Shown here: piece after piece, positions 10,142-20,499 of the stretch | How positions within the stretch are numbered: the first letter of the stretch is position 1 | How the letters are laid out: each line of letters starts with the position of its first letter | NCBI GenBank assembly: GCA_014529385.2 | Contig: CM043949.1 | Coordinates: 146,981,850-147,045,849 of the forward strand | DNA length: 64,000 nucleotides | Direction of reading: 5' to 3' | Source: Adiantum capillus-veneris | Lineage: Eukaryota > Streptophyta > Polypodiopsida > Polypodiales > Pteridaceae | Position numbers and translations under genes: made by a program | The notes under the pieces: generated by a model | What the model was told of the DNA's origin: nothing | Seen by the model: the letters and a program-made list of their open reading frames with translations, nothing else | Database searches by the model: none

Positions 10142-11178
10142 TGTCAAGAAGTGCACAATGCGACTAGGAAAGCGTCGGGCCTCTAACTGTGAGGATTCGT
10201 AGCAAAATTAAGCAAGGCGTAGACGATTTGAAGCCAAAAACACACTAAAAAAGAACAAAACTCCAGCCATGAAAGCTCCACTTTGAAAAAGAACCAATAC
10301 TAACTCAAAACTCTTGTGTGTGTGAAGATTAGGTGTAGCCTCGCTCCCAATTGCACGGATGCAGTGCTCATTCGACTTGTTAAAAACCCTAAATTTACGC
10401 TTCGATTCTTCGTTGTAACCATTTCATGGAAGCTTCAGTACTTCATTGGAGAAGCCCAAGTAGTTATTTGAGGAGGGGAGACCTTAATTGGAGACCTCAC
10501 AGCCTCAACCATGTAGTGAGTGGAAGCAGCACGAAACTGCACTAGCACCCTGTAAAGGAATGGCTGTATCTCCTTGCTCATGTACCCAAATGAGCTCATT
10601 CTTGGCTCTAAAAATTCCCATACAACTTGAGCAACAACGCCAGCGTCGTTGATGTGGCATTTTTTGCTATTTAGAGCTTTTTTAGGCTATTTTTGATCAT
10701 TTTTAGCCATTTTTAGTCCAAAAATGTCACTTTTTGTCCGTAAAAAGCCCAAACGAGCTGAGAAAAATCCCCAAACTTGTGGAAAAATCCCATTGGGCTC
10801 AAATTTCATGTTGAACCTCATTTTCCCACTTGGTAAGCACTTTGGATACGTCTTCCACGCCAGCGCACAAAACCTGTTATTTTTGGCCGAGATTGCCCGC
10901 ATTAAACTTTCTAGGCAAAACGAGCGTGCCACTTCGAAACACTTGACATTTGTACATTCCCAAAGCAAATTAGGAATATATTTATGTGAAAAAGCATTCC
11001 ATGGTGCCACGTGTAGAGCCTCACCCGCCCAGCAAGGTATGTACACGACTGCAACCGTGACATTCATTTTCGCATATATCACACTATGTACATTGTAGCA
11101 TTTGGTCCCACACATCATAAACATAAAGAGTGAGGTAGATACTTTAATTTCACATTATGAACGTGCCATGGCACGACA
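10142..11178 (-). repeat. 3' LTR of the 8.2-kb gypsy element
   Basis: Pairs with 17326-18360 at roughly 96-97% by eye. It contains repeated TTTTTAGCCATTTTTAG-type runs near 10680-10720. Long frames in it (10687-11124) are also in the other LTR and show no domain. Confidence 0.92.
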
Positions 11179-11192
11179 TCCACCCCCTCTAA
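11179..11192 (-). other. Polypurine tract
   Basis: On the minus strand AGAGGGGGTGGA ends exactly at the 3' LTR boundary (TGTCGTGCC). Confidence 0.8.
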
Positions 11193-12440
11193 ACCTGCAC
11201 ATCCTCCGACATGTGCCACAGATATCTTTTGCAGGTTGAATCTTCATTTAAGTCAACATACATGTCGATTTCATCATCGCTTGCAACAAAATCTAACGCA
11301 TCATCCTCTTGTTCTCCATCCACATCCATACCATTTTCATCAGAGCCTTCATTTTGACCTTCCTGTGAATCAAAGGGATCTGTATCGCCTCTTCTTTTGA
11401 ATAACTTGATTCTTTTCCTTGCAATGGGAATCTTCATTTTTGTCCCATCTAATTCATGCAAGGTATAAGTTGCATTCCCATGTACATGCTGAACCACATA
11501 AGGACCAAACCATCTCTTTGAAAGCTTTCTTATTGTTGAATGTTGGTTTTCAAGACTACTGTCATACACCAACACCCAATCACCTTCCTCAATAGCTTTA
11601 GGTCTGAGCCTATGCCTCTTGTCGAACCTGTCCTTATTCTTTAACCTTGCATCTTTTAATCGTGCTACTGCAATCTCAATATCTTAGGGCCTTCTTTCCA
11701 ACTGTTGTATGCGCAAAGCAAGAAGGTCTTCCCTACTCATTCCATCTTCCCAAGGTAATACATTCCATGTGGGAATTACATCCTCAATTGGCATTATAGG
11801 TTTCTGACCATACATCAACTCAAAAGACATATAACAGTAACTGAGCTATGAGTTGTACGATCAGCCCATAAAGCATAAGGCAACAACCTAGGCCACTCTC
11901 GCATTTTACCTTTGCACGCCTTAGCTAAAGCTTTAATGATAGGAGGATGCCCACGCTCCCATTTACCAATTCCCTCAAGATTATATGCATTAGTGAGAGC
12001 AAGTTTAATGCCCAACCTAGAGAAAAACTCCCTTGCTTTGTCAGCATCCAACTCACCCCTGTCCGCTGTTATTTTCCCAACTCAACCATAACGGCTAATT
12101 ACATCATCCAAGAGGAACTTACATACCCCTTCTGTGCTTTTTGTTCTTAGAGCACAACCTTCAACTTGATTGGTTAAGTCTTCTCGTGCAAGCACTATGT
12201 ATCTCATTTGCCATAAGCCCAATGGCATTGTAACCAGATCTACTACCCACTTGTAATGCATGGCCAATGGGTAAGTAGGGTGCAACCCATCACGATGACG
12301 TACATTTGAATACATTTGACAGGTTTCACAGGACTCCACAAAGTGAGATACATCTTTATACATACCTTTCCACCAATACCTCTCTTTCATTTTAGTAAAG
12401 GTGGCCTATACACCTCTATGTCCAGCATAACGACTCTCAT
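11189..12440 (-). pseudogene. Integrase region of the 8.2-kb gypsy
   Basis: In sense order: an HH-CC zinc domain (KFHESRYAGHRGV, then ESCETCQMY) at about 12440-12310; the catalytic core beginning KWVVDLVTMP, with the second Asp in TADRGELDADK near 12060-12085 and the Glu in NLEGIGKWERGH; then a GPYVVQHVHGNATYTL domain (from 11575) and an Asp/Glu-rich C-terminal tail ending at 11189. The D, D and E catalytic residues all survive. Stops at about 12082 and 11815 and a gap to 11575 break the frame. There is no chromodomain; the acidic tail is the end of the polyprotein. Confidence 0.85.
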
Positions 12441-13271
12441 GAAACTTTTTCATAAGCTCATTTTGAGTGTCCTTATCATTCACGACTCTCATTGGCATTC
12501 CATTTCTTTGTTTTGGATGCTTCCATAAGTACCCATCTTTCAAAAAGTATCCATAGGCCTTTCTCCGTATTCTTTTGAACTCTTGATCACTCACCCCTTC
12601 TTGCCTTGTCAAAGTGCTCAGATAGCGTCCAATGACCAACCAGTCACCTTGATATAGGTCCTCTGTAAATGACTCAAGTGCATTTGACAGACAAACATGA
12701 TCGCCCTTGACATGAGAGATACTATAGAACTGTGTGCCTGCGTCATCGCCCTCGACAACCATGTCTTCTTCTTTTTCATACCTTGCTCTTGAAAGCATAT
12801 CTGCAACTGGATTATCTTTCCCTGCAATATGCTTAAATTCTGGATTCAAGGACTTTATGTAGGCAATCCATCTCAACATAGCAATGTCGGGAGTTGAGCG
12901 ACTTGTTATCATTCCAAGAAGGGGTAAACAATCAGTCTTCACTATTACATTTGCTCCTATCAAATACTCTTTGTCACACATTTCAAAGCTGTGACTACTC
13001 CCCATAACTCTCTTTTTACCTGTGGATAGTTGCGTTGACGAGCACTTAGGACTTTTGCTCCAAACCTCACCACATATCGCTTGCCATCATTATCATCTTG
13101 CCCAATCGCCCATCCAATTCCTGTGGGGCTAGTATCCACTGTCACAATTACATATCTTCCACATTCATAGTTTGCTTTTCTCAAAGTTGGAGACATAAGC
13201 AGCAACTTCTTTAATTTCCTCATGGCATGGGTATGCATTTCTTCCCATTGAAACTTTTTGTTCTTTCTCAA
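12406..13271 (-). pseudogene. RNase H domain and linker of the 8.2-kb gypsy
   Basis: From 13271 downward the frame shows YVIVTVDTSPTGIGWAIGQ (catalytic Asp region), then SARQRNYPQVKRELWGV with the second acidic residue. A one-base shift near 12975 moves to the frame with VIVKTDCLPLLGM and HIAGKDNPVADMLSR, the last conserved RNase H block. The linker then runs to the integrase zinc domain. RNase H would remove the RNA template after first-strand synthesis. Confidence 0.85.
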
Positions 13272-13350
13272 AAGCTAATACAAAGGCTAATACAAAAGCT
13301 AATACAAAGGCTCTGCTACATATTCTTTCTCAAAAGCTAATACAAAGCCT
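13271..13350. repeat. Short tandem repeat inside pol
   Basis: The unit CAAAAGCTAATACAAAGGCT recurs about four times between RT and RNase H, with a duplicated CTCTGCTACAT segment. It looks like replication slippage in this copy and destroys the reading frame at the RT/RNase H junction. Confidence 0.8.
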
Positions 13351-14849
13351 CTGCTACATGTGCATAATGCGGAATCCAGATAACATAAAACACGTATACA
13401 CCCAAGAACCTTCGAACCTCAGTGACATTTATACATTTCTCTTTCATTCTTTGGATTACATCAATCTTTGCAGGACAAGGCCTTCTACCATATGGCCCGC
13501 ACATATGTCCCACAATAAGAACTTCATTCACACCAAACATTGACTTTTGGCCAGACAAGGTAAGGTTCACCTCTTCCAACCTTGACAAGATATTATCACA
13601 ATCGTTGATATGGTTTGCCAAATACTTTCGGCACCTCCTCGAGTCTAGAGCCACATCTTTATCACTTACATCGCATCCTTTGATTAGCACATCATCAAGG
13701 AAAGGCATTGTAGTTTGCGGTATGAAGTCACGTAGGACTTTGTTCATACCATTCATCATGTGTGCAACTGAATTCGTTGCCCCCTGAGGTAAGGTGCACA
13801 TCATTACTAAACCCAAGGGTGTCCTCATGGTAGTCAAGTCCCTACTTTCCATTGCTAGTTGGAATTGATCATACCCTGAGTATAAATCTCCCATAGAATA
13901 TATTGCCCTTCCTACAAATGCCTCTGCAAACTCATCGACAATTGGCCCTATACCCACATTTCTGATTGTCACCTTATTTACAGGTTGCATATCTTGAATA
14001 AAGCGTAAAGAACCATTTTTCTTCGGAACTATGAACCACCTGTTTAAATACGGAGCACAAGAAGGCTCCAAGATACCCATCTTGATCTTTTCATTAAGTA
14101 ACTCAATGAGTTTTGGCAAATGAGCCTTTGGAACAGGAATAGGTCTCAAGTTCCAAGGTACATGAGGGATAGTGAAGATCACCATAGGAGCAACATGGAT
14201 GAATCAACACACCCTATCTCATAAGGCTCAAATGCAAAAGCTTTTCCGTGTTTGGCAAGCATGTCTTCAAAGCATATCTTTTCAGCTTTTGTCAAACTAT
14301 CCTCGCAACCAACCTTTAACTCTTTCAAAGAATCCTTTGTGAACTTGTGTCCAATCTTGCTTGGGTTACGAAGGCTAGGTTGCAAAGCAGCTTGCTCCAT
14401 CTTATTTGTGCAATCTTTTGGTAGAGGTAATGCCATTGGTTTCACTTTCTTTGCCACGGACTTATACTTAGTCTCCACTCGTACATCAACACCTTGAGCA
14501 TTTTTGAAATCTTCAATGACCTTGTACATTTCTATTGAGCATACTTTCACAACCTCACTTCCCATATGCAAATTGCAATCCATTAAAGACTCCAAATCTT
14601 GCATAGTATCCACAAAAGAACACTCATCAAACACACCTGCAATGCATTCATCATCTTCTAGCAAACCATTCATCTTCAAACCTCTTTGTACACTATTTAC
14701 ATGTTATCGTTCACCCCGCTTTAAGTCCTCACACTCTGTAAAAGCAATAGATCCATAGTCTGATAATCCTACAAAACCTGTAGAAAATGTTTCCTTTACA
14801 TATACATCATGCGAGAACCTTTCTCTTCTTGTACCACTGCAATCCCGCT
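13337..14849 (-). pseudogene. Reverse transcriptase of the 8.2-kb gypsy
   Basis: The pre-RT segment runs from 14849 to about 14190 (including MALPLPKD). The RT core is in the frame 14185-13337: HVPWNLRPIPVPKA, NRWFIVPKKNGSLRFIQD, SMGDLYSGYDQFQLA (motif A), LPQGATNSVAHMMN (motif B) and MPFLDDVLIKGC (motif C, FLDD instead of YxDD). A one-base deletion near 14190 separates the two frames: the upstream frame reads SSMLLLW then stop, where one added base gives a VAPMV reading. Stops also interrupt 14680-14849. The FLDDxxIKGC motif is characteristic of a gypsy lineage I associate with fungi and early land plants. Confidence 0.88.
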
Positions 14850-16034
14850 CTACAATGGTACATGGCCAAAACCCCTCATATCCCTGTAGTCCTTGAACTC
14901 TTTGTTTGTCTTTGGCAAGGGTTGCTCTCTAAGACTTTCACGGTTCCTTTCATGGTCTACACAAACAGTAAGGAACTGTATTGCACGCTTTCCATCCCTG
15001 CTCCTTATTCTTGCATAAGTTGACCCATCATCCATCACCTTGGTTTCCATGCGAGTAGCAGTGATGTATGGCTGCCCAAGGATAAGAGGATATGTAGACA
15101 TCTCCTGTACAAAGAAATTTTGGTCATCTTTCACATCCCCAATAGTCATCTTTACATTTGGACAAGCTCTGTACAGCTCCCTCGATGAGTTGTTTGCTGC
15201 ACGAATCATCCATCCATGATTTATATCAATTGGCCATTTCCCTTTTTGATAAAGACTCTTTGACATGAGGTTAATTTCCGACCCATGATCTATCAACGCA
15301 ATGTATGGCTCTTCTAAGTCTCCCACTTTTACCAGCGTCTCAGTAGTTGCTCTTGCCCAGTGACTATTCAAGTAGTAGCTCTTGTGAGTGGTCTCCACTT
15401 CATCTTCATCATCCAAGAAGCGAACGTGTTTTACTCCTCCCCTAGACTTGTAGCATCCAACAATAGTTTCATCACCTTGTTTGCCATAGACCTGTACACC
15501 CTGTGCATTTAAAGTCTCTTCTTCACCTTGTACATGGATAGATTCAGTAAGAGACTGCCGCTTCCTCTTTATGATATCAATTATTTCTTCGTGGAATTCC
15601 CGCTTTGCTGTACCAAGGACCTCAACCAAGGTAAATTCCACCTTACTGTTTAGAATCCTCTCTTCCAAAACCTTTTTGAGATCCGTTGCTGCCTCTATAT
15701 CGGATCGGAGTTTGTAGGCCGGACCCTTTGCTTTGGATTTTGTTGCATCCTTCTTCTTGTCTTTAGAGGCTTCTTGCATAGGCACTTGGGGGACAGGCAT
15801 TTGCTGCGGGGAAGGTGATCTAGGAGGCACTATGTCATTTCTACCTCCACTCCTCGTTGCCCGCTTTGAAGGCCCTTCATCCCCATTCTCGCGCCTACGT
15901 TTCTCTTCAACAATGGCCTCATTTGCTTGACATTTGGCAATATATACATGCACTGACAAAGAGTCTACAGGGTCATTCCAACCTGTTTCAAGCCGAATGC
16001 AATCTCCAACTTCATGTAAAACCTCTGTAGTCAT
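14850..16034 (-). CDS. Protease-containing polyprotein segment, 8.2-kb gypsy
   Basis: This 394-codon frame is uninterrupted. The N-terminal 150 residues are basic and Pro/Ser-rich. A retropepsin-like domain is at about 235-345: YIALIDHGSEINLMSKSLY holds the catalytic Asp, and LILGQPYITATRMETK is the C-terminal flap-distal block. The canonical D-[ST]-G is replaced by D-H-G. Because the rest of the domain is well kept and the motif is followed by the expected SEIN, this is probably a lineage feature rather than decay. The start ATG at 16034 lies one base after the gag stop codon, in another frame. Confidence 0.75.
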   Translation of the reverse strand: MTTEVLHEVGDCIRLETGWNDPVDSLSVHVYIAKCQANEAIVEEKRRRENGDEGPSKRATRSGGRNDIVPPRSPSPQQMPVPQVPMQEASKDKKKDATKSKAKGPAYKLRSDIEAATDLKKVLEERILNSKVEFTLVEVLGTAKREFHEEIIDIIKRKRQSLTESIHVQGEEETLNAQGVQVYGKQGDETIVGCYKSRGGVKHVRFLDDEDEVETTHKSYYLNSHWARATTETLVKVGDLEEPYIALIDHGSEINLMSKSLYQKGKWPIDINHGWMIRAANNSSRELYRACPNVKMTIGDVKDDQNFFVQEMSTYPLILGQPYITATRMETKVMDDGSTYARIRSRDGKRAIQFLTVCVDHERNRESLREQPLPKTNKEFKDYRDMRGFGHVPL

Positions 16035-16035
16035 T

Positions 16036-17271
16036 TTATCCCTTCATAGCAGACTCTATAGCGCATGGCCATAGCTCTCCAATATCATTAGACTCATCTT
16101 CTCCAACCTTGAATGATCCTTTTTTCTTGATAGGATCCACCTTCAACCCATAGGCGGCTGCCTCAACCATCGAGATGGCATGGCTAGTAGCCATATCCTC
16201 AACTAGTTTCTTCATCCCGCCTTTGCCAAAGTTTGTTCCCAAGAGCTTACCTGTTTCACTTAAGTGAATTTTTCCATCTTTAAAGCAAACGAGTTCCTTT
16301 GTCAAAGCGTCTTTAAAACTTTCACAATCACTCCTTCCATGGTCAGTACTATCACACCATATGCATCTATTGACAAAGCCTTCTCTGGTTTGCAATCGTT
16401 GCCCTGTAGATTGACCTGATGGTTGTCCCTTTTCTTCTAGCCTTGTAAGCTTTAACTTGAGCTCTTGCATTCTTTTGACAATATCATCTAGGATGGATTT
16501 GTCACTCTTTGGAACCACAATCACAGGCTTTATAGGACTCTCGGAAACATTTGGGGATTGAGTAGGATTGACTATCATCTTGTCTCTTCGTCGTCGTCTC
16601 TTAGCTGGCAGTGAAATGGCGTCTTCGACCTCATTCCAATCAGTCTTCAAACCCTGTTCCGCATCCTTATCCTCAAGTAGTAGCTCTAACTTCTCTTGAA
16701 TCTCTTCACCTGCGGCTTGCAAAAAGATCTCTGTCTTCTCCAATTTTAGAGTAGCCTTTTCAGTTCTTGAAAGTTGATCATAGCGGCGTTCAAATTCCCT
16801 TAGCAGTTCGGTAGGCGAGAGCCCCTCTTTTGGCCGAACTACCCACTCTAAGAAAGTCCTCTTTGTTACCCTTTCGGAGTCCTCCATGAAATACTCTTCC
16901 TTCAAGGCTAATTTGAATGCTTCCAAAGTTGCCCCATGCTCATTTCTAATTCCCCTTACATGCTCTCTGATCTCGGGAACCACAGCAAGTTCAAAACTTC
17001 GCACCATCTCTGCTTCGGGCACTCAATGAAGCTCCATCTCCTTTACATATCCACAAAGATACTTTGTTACATCTTTACCTTTAAATTGGTCCATTTTCTT
17101 CACCACAAATTGAAGCGCTTTGGTCGAGGAGAGCTCCCTCCTTTCTGCAGCTTGCTGCTGCTGCATAAACACTGCAAAAGCTTGAAACATTTGCATTGTG
17201 ACTGGATCAAACCGAACCCCCTGTTGCTCTTGTTGCTCCATAGCTTTAAACCTTTCTTTTGAGACCTTCAA
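16036..17271 (-). pseudogene. Gag of the 8.2-kb gypsy (one in-frame stop)
   Basis: Sense ATG at 17271. Early residues include VRFDPVTMQMFQAF and a Gln-rich run, then a KKMDQFKGKDVTKYL segment typical of gypsy capsid. An in-frame TGA at 17023-17025 interrupts it; the frame continues with capsid-like sequence (KEEYFMEDSERVTKRTFLEW), a basic AKRRRRRDK patch and a CIWCDSTDHGRSDC zinc knuckle (CX2CX4HX4C). It ends at TAA 16036-16038. A CGA-to-TGA change would explain the stop. A single-ORF Gag of about 410 residues is inferred. Confidence 0.85.
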
Positions 17272-17300
17272 TGAAGCTTTTGAACCCTCACCCTAGCCTA

Positions 17301-17320
17301 CTTCGCGTCGGGTTCACCAA
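17301..17320 (-). other. Primer binding site, not initiator Met
   Basis: On the minus strand TGGTGAACCCGACGCGAAG begins about six bases after the LTR end. Read on the plus strand it ends in TTCACCA, as a mature tRNA 3' end does. It does not match the TGGTATCAGAGC type used by the other elements; I cannot name the tRNA. Confidence 0.65.
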
Positions 17321-17325
17321 AAATG

Positions 17326-18360
17326 TGTCAAGAAGTGCGTAGTGGGACTAGGAAAGCGCCGGGCCTCTAACTGTGAGGATTCGTAGCAAAATTAAGCAAG
17401 GCGTAGACGATTTGAAGCCAAAAACACACTAAAATAGAACAAAGCTCCAGCCATGAAAGCTCCACTTTGAAAAAGAACCAATACTAACTCAAAACTCTTG
17501 TGTGTGTGAAGATTAGGTGTAGCCTCGCTCCCAATTGCACGGATGCAGTGCTCATTCGACCTGTTAAAAACCCTAAATTTACGCTTCGATTCTTCGTTAT
17601 AACCATTTCATGGAAGCTTCAGTACTTCATTGGAGAAGCCCAAGTAGTTATTTGAGAATGGGAGACCCTAATTGGAGACCTCACAGCCTCAACCATGTAG
17701 TGGAAGCAGCACGGGACTGCACTAGCACCCTGTAAAGGAATGGTTGTATCTCCTTGTTCATGTACCCAAATGAGCTCATTCTTGGCTCTAAAAATTCCCA
17801 TACAACTTGAGCAACAACGCCAGCGTCATCAATGTGGCACTCATAGCTATTTTGAGCTTTTTTTGGGCTATTTTTTACCATTTTTAGGCCATTTTTAGTC
17901 TAAAAATGTCACTTTTTGTCCGTAAAAAGCCCAAACGAGCTGAGAAAAATCCCTAAAATTGTGGAAAAATCCCATTGGGCTCAAATTTCATGTTGAACCT
18001 CATTTTCTCACTTGGTAAGCACTTTGGATACTTCTTTCACACCAACGCACAAAACATGCTATTTTTTGCCGAGATTGCCCGCATTGAACTTTCTAAGCAA
18101 AACGAGCGTGCCACTTCGAAACACTTGACATTTGTACATTCCCAAAGCAAATTAGGAATATATTTATGTGAAAAAGCATTCCATGGTGCCACGTGTAGGG
18201 CCTCACCCGCCCGGCAAGGTATGTACACGACTACAACCGTGACATTCATTTTCGCATATATCACACTATGTACATTGTAGCATTTGGTCCCACACATCAT
18301 AAACATAAAGAGTGAGGTAGATACTTTAATTTCACATTATGAACGTGCCATGGCACGACA
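17326..18360 (-). repeat. 5' LTR of the 8.2-kb gypsy element
   Basis: Pairs with 10142-11178. It starts TGTCAAGAAG and ends CACGACA on the plus strand. Confidence 0.92.
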
Positions 18361-19179
18361 ACGATGTCGATGACGACGATGCGACGACGTGCTGAAAACG
18401 CAGATGCTGAAATCTGCGTTTTCCGGGCTGAAAATGTAAACCTTGCGGAAACTGACCGTGCGGCGAGGAACTGCTGCGGAAAGGTGAGATCTGCGAGATT
18501 CGGGTAAGTGTTGAAAACTGAAAACGCTGAGGTTTCTTGATGTTCCATCGCGGTGAATTTGCAAAGCACCGGGGCTGATCTGCAAACCAAAAACGCTAGG
18601 ACTGAAAACTGACCTTGCGGGGAAATCTGCTAACGCTAGGAAATCTCTTGTGTTGCGGTGGGAATTTGCTAACGCTAGGGCTCATCTGCTGTCTACTGTC
18701 GCCGGGAATCTGCAAGTGCAAAAACGCTGGCTGATCTGGTGCAAAAACGCTAGAGTTGTCGCGGGGGTTGGTCTTGCTGAGAAGTTGCCTGTTGAGCAAG
18801 GTGCTCCTGCTACCTCTTTTGCCAGAAAGTGCTAGTCTAGGTTTGCTTATATACAAACTTACTCAATTTGCCCTACCTACTTTCCAACAAAAGTCACTTG
18901 AAAATAATAAGTGAAAAATGTCAAAAATAGAGAAAATAGGCTAAATGCACTGAAAAATTCCCTTGAAGGATTCTGATGGATTCTGATGGGAATGCTTATG
19001 ATCATGCTGTGTGCAACCAGAGGATATGCATCTACACTAAGTGTTTGGACATGCACGGTCTACGAATAGACTCACAAAAGTGCCAGATCACTTCTAAATC
19101 TAGACTAACTGGACTGACTGAACCCTTGTCCTGCTGTAGCTTGTCCACGGACACATAGGGTTGGATGTGTCACGTGACA
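18361..19179 (-). repeat. 5' LTR of the 6.4-19.2 kb element, proximal part
   Basis: Continues the LTR interrupted at 10141; the first four bases (ACGA) are the target duplication. Aligns with about 6784-7631 and ends CACGTGACA before the outer target duplication AAGAT. Confidence 0.9.
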
Positions 19180-19305
19180 AAGATTGAGGAACCCACGAGG
19201 CACCGAGGGTTGATGAGGCATTTTTCACAGATTACCCTGAGTTGTTGACAGACTACAAAGAAGCCATGCAGCTCGGTACCAGTATCTCAGCTTGAAAAGA
19301 GGGGA
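19180..19305 (+). pseudogene. Chromodomain tail of the host chromovirus, with PPT
   Basis: After the second AAGAT the host frame resumes with HEAPRVDEAFFTDYPELL and ends LGTSISA-stop at about 19294. This completes the chromodomain begun at 6340-6382. The purine run GAAAAGAGGGGA (19294-19305) directly precedes the LTR and is the polypurine tract. Confidence 0.85.
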
Positions 19306-20179
19306 TGTCACGTGCACATCTAACCCTATGTGCATGTGGACAAGCTATTCCTACTTCTAGGGTTTAGGTAGCCTAGCAAATGTTCTGGCACCCTTGTGAG
19401 CTTGTACACAAGCCGTGCATGTCCAGGCACTTAGAGTAGCTGCATACCCTCTGATTGCACAACCCATCAGTTCCCAACATGAGCATTTTCCACCGCATGA
19501 ACCCTTTTTGTCCAAAGTGCATGTGAACACCTCTTGCACTTATTATTTAATAAAAGACTTCTTATTCCAAATCGTGGGGGCTGTGGGGAGCTCAGCTCGA
19601 TCCACACTGAAACACCTATATATGTGGCCCATGGGGGGCCATGAAGAAGCAGAAGTCACAGGGTAAGAAGACCAAGGAGCACAGACAGACAATGCACTGC
19701 AGCATTCCAGCACCCCTGACGTTTTCTCAGCCAATCAACCGATCTATCTTTTTTGCTAGCAGAGCCTCACCGTTTTCAGTTTCAGCCCTCGGCGTTTTTG
19801 TATCAGCAATCAGCCTTATAGCCTCGCGGCGTAGTACCCACTTCCCGCAACAAATCCTTGCCAGATTTCAGCCAGCGTTTGCAGATTTCAGCCAGCAGCG
19901 ATTTGCATAGCCTCATCGTCGTCGCCGACACGGTTGCAGAATTCAGCCCTAGGTCAGCGCCGAGTTTTCAGCCAGCTTCAGCCCTAGCGTTTTTTATTTT
20001 CAGCCCTCGGTCTTCATCGTCGTTGTCGTCAACATCGTCGTCGTCGTCGTCGTCATCGTCGCCGTCAAGTACCACAGCATCTAGAAGCATTGTACCAGAC
20101 CTTGTGCAATCTAAAGCAAATACCTCTCTAGCAATAGAGAGGGGGCCCCTTGGAGGGGGTTTGGGACCCCATCTGGTGT

Positions 20180-20241
<62 letters not shown>

Positions 20242-20412
20242 GCACTCTCATGCACTTTGCAGCCAGTTTTCCACACTCATTGTTTTGGTCATTGCACATT
20301 CTCCCTCTAAGCAAGAAAGGCTCTCCCTTCCTCTGGAGTAAAAGGAACCTTGAGCACTCACTGTTCACTCATCCTGAGCTTACACCATCATTCACTTCCG
20401 CTGCACATTACA
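19306..20412 (+). repeat. 3' LTR of the host chromovirus
   Basis: Starts TGTCACGTGCACATC just after the PPT and ends GCTGCACATTACA. Both ends resemble those of the 6.4-19.2 kb element LTR in sense orientation. It includes a (CT)n tract at 20182-20240. No 5' LTR is present in the window, so a target duplication cannot be tested. Confidence 0.8.
20182..20240. repeat. (CT)n microsatellite
   Basis: About 29 CT dinucleotides inside the host chromovirus LTR, preceded by a (CGT)n-like run at 20025-20060. Confidence 0.95.
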
Positions 20413-20499
20413 CAGCTACTCTAAAGTTCCTCGACATGCACGTCCTGCGTACAAGCTCACAAGGGTGCGAGAGCACTTCCTAGGTTGTCCTAAACCCTA
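20413..20499. other. Short spacer
   Basis: Sequence between the chromovirus LTR and the copia remnant. It contains a CACAAGGGTGCGAGAGCACTT segment but no feature is supported. Confidence 0.3.

Larger units (their letters stand above)
10142..18360 (-). mobile_element. Complete Ty3/gypsy element with DHG protease
   Basis: An 8219-bp element with LTRs 10142-11178 and 17326-18360 (1037 and 1035 bp) that start TGTC and end GACA on the plus strand. The target site is duplicated as ACGA (10138-10141 and 18361-18364), and removing the element restores the LTR sequence seen at 6775-6790. PPT and PBS are in place for minus-strand transcription. Order in sense direction: gag, protease, RT, RNase H, integrase, C-terminal domain. 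Gag has one stop and pol has several frameshifts, so this copy cannot make its proteins as read. Confidence 0.93.
6383..19179 (-). mobile_element. Non-autonomous chromovirus-related LTR element with nested insertion
   Basis: LTRs of 1249 bp (6383-7631) and about 1220 bp (9737-10141 joined to 18361-19179) begin TGTT and end GACA on the plus strand. A 5-bp target duplication AAGAT occurs at 6378-6382 and 19180-19184. A polypurine tract (7632-7645) and an initiator-Met PBS (9726-9735) define minus-strand orientation. Internal DNA is only about 2.1 kb and holds one long Gag-like frame. It sits in the chromodomain codons of the plus-strand chromovirus. Its LTR ends resemble that host's LTR ends (shared TGTCACGTG start and GCTGCAC near the end, in sense orientation), so the two are related. 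An 8.2-kb gypsy element is inserted in its 5' LTR. Confidence 0.9.

Noticed and set aside
10687-11124. 145-codon frame in the gypsy LTR
   Set aside because: Lies wholly inside the LTR and is shortened in the other copy; no domain.
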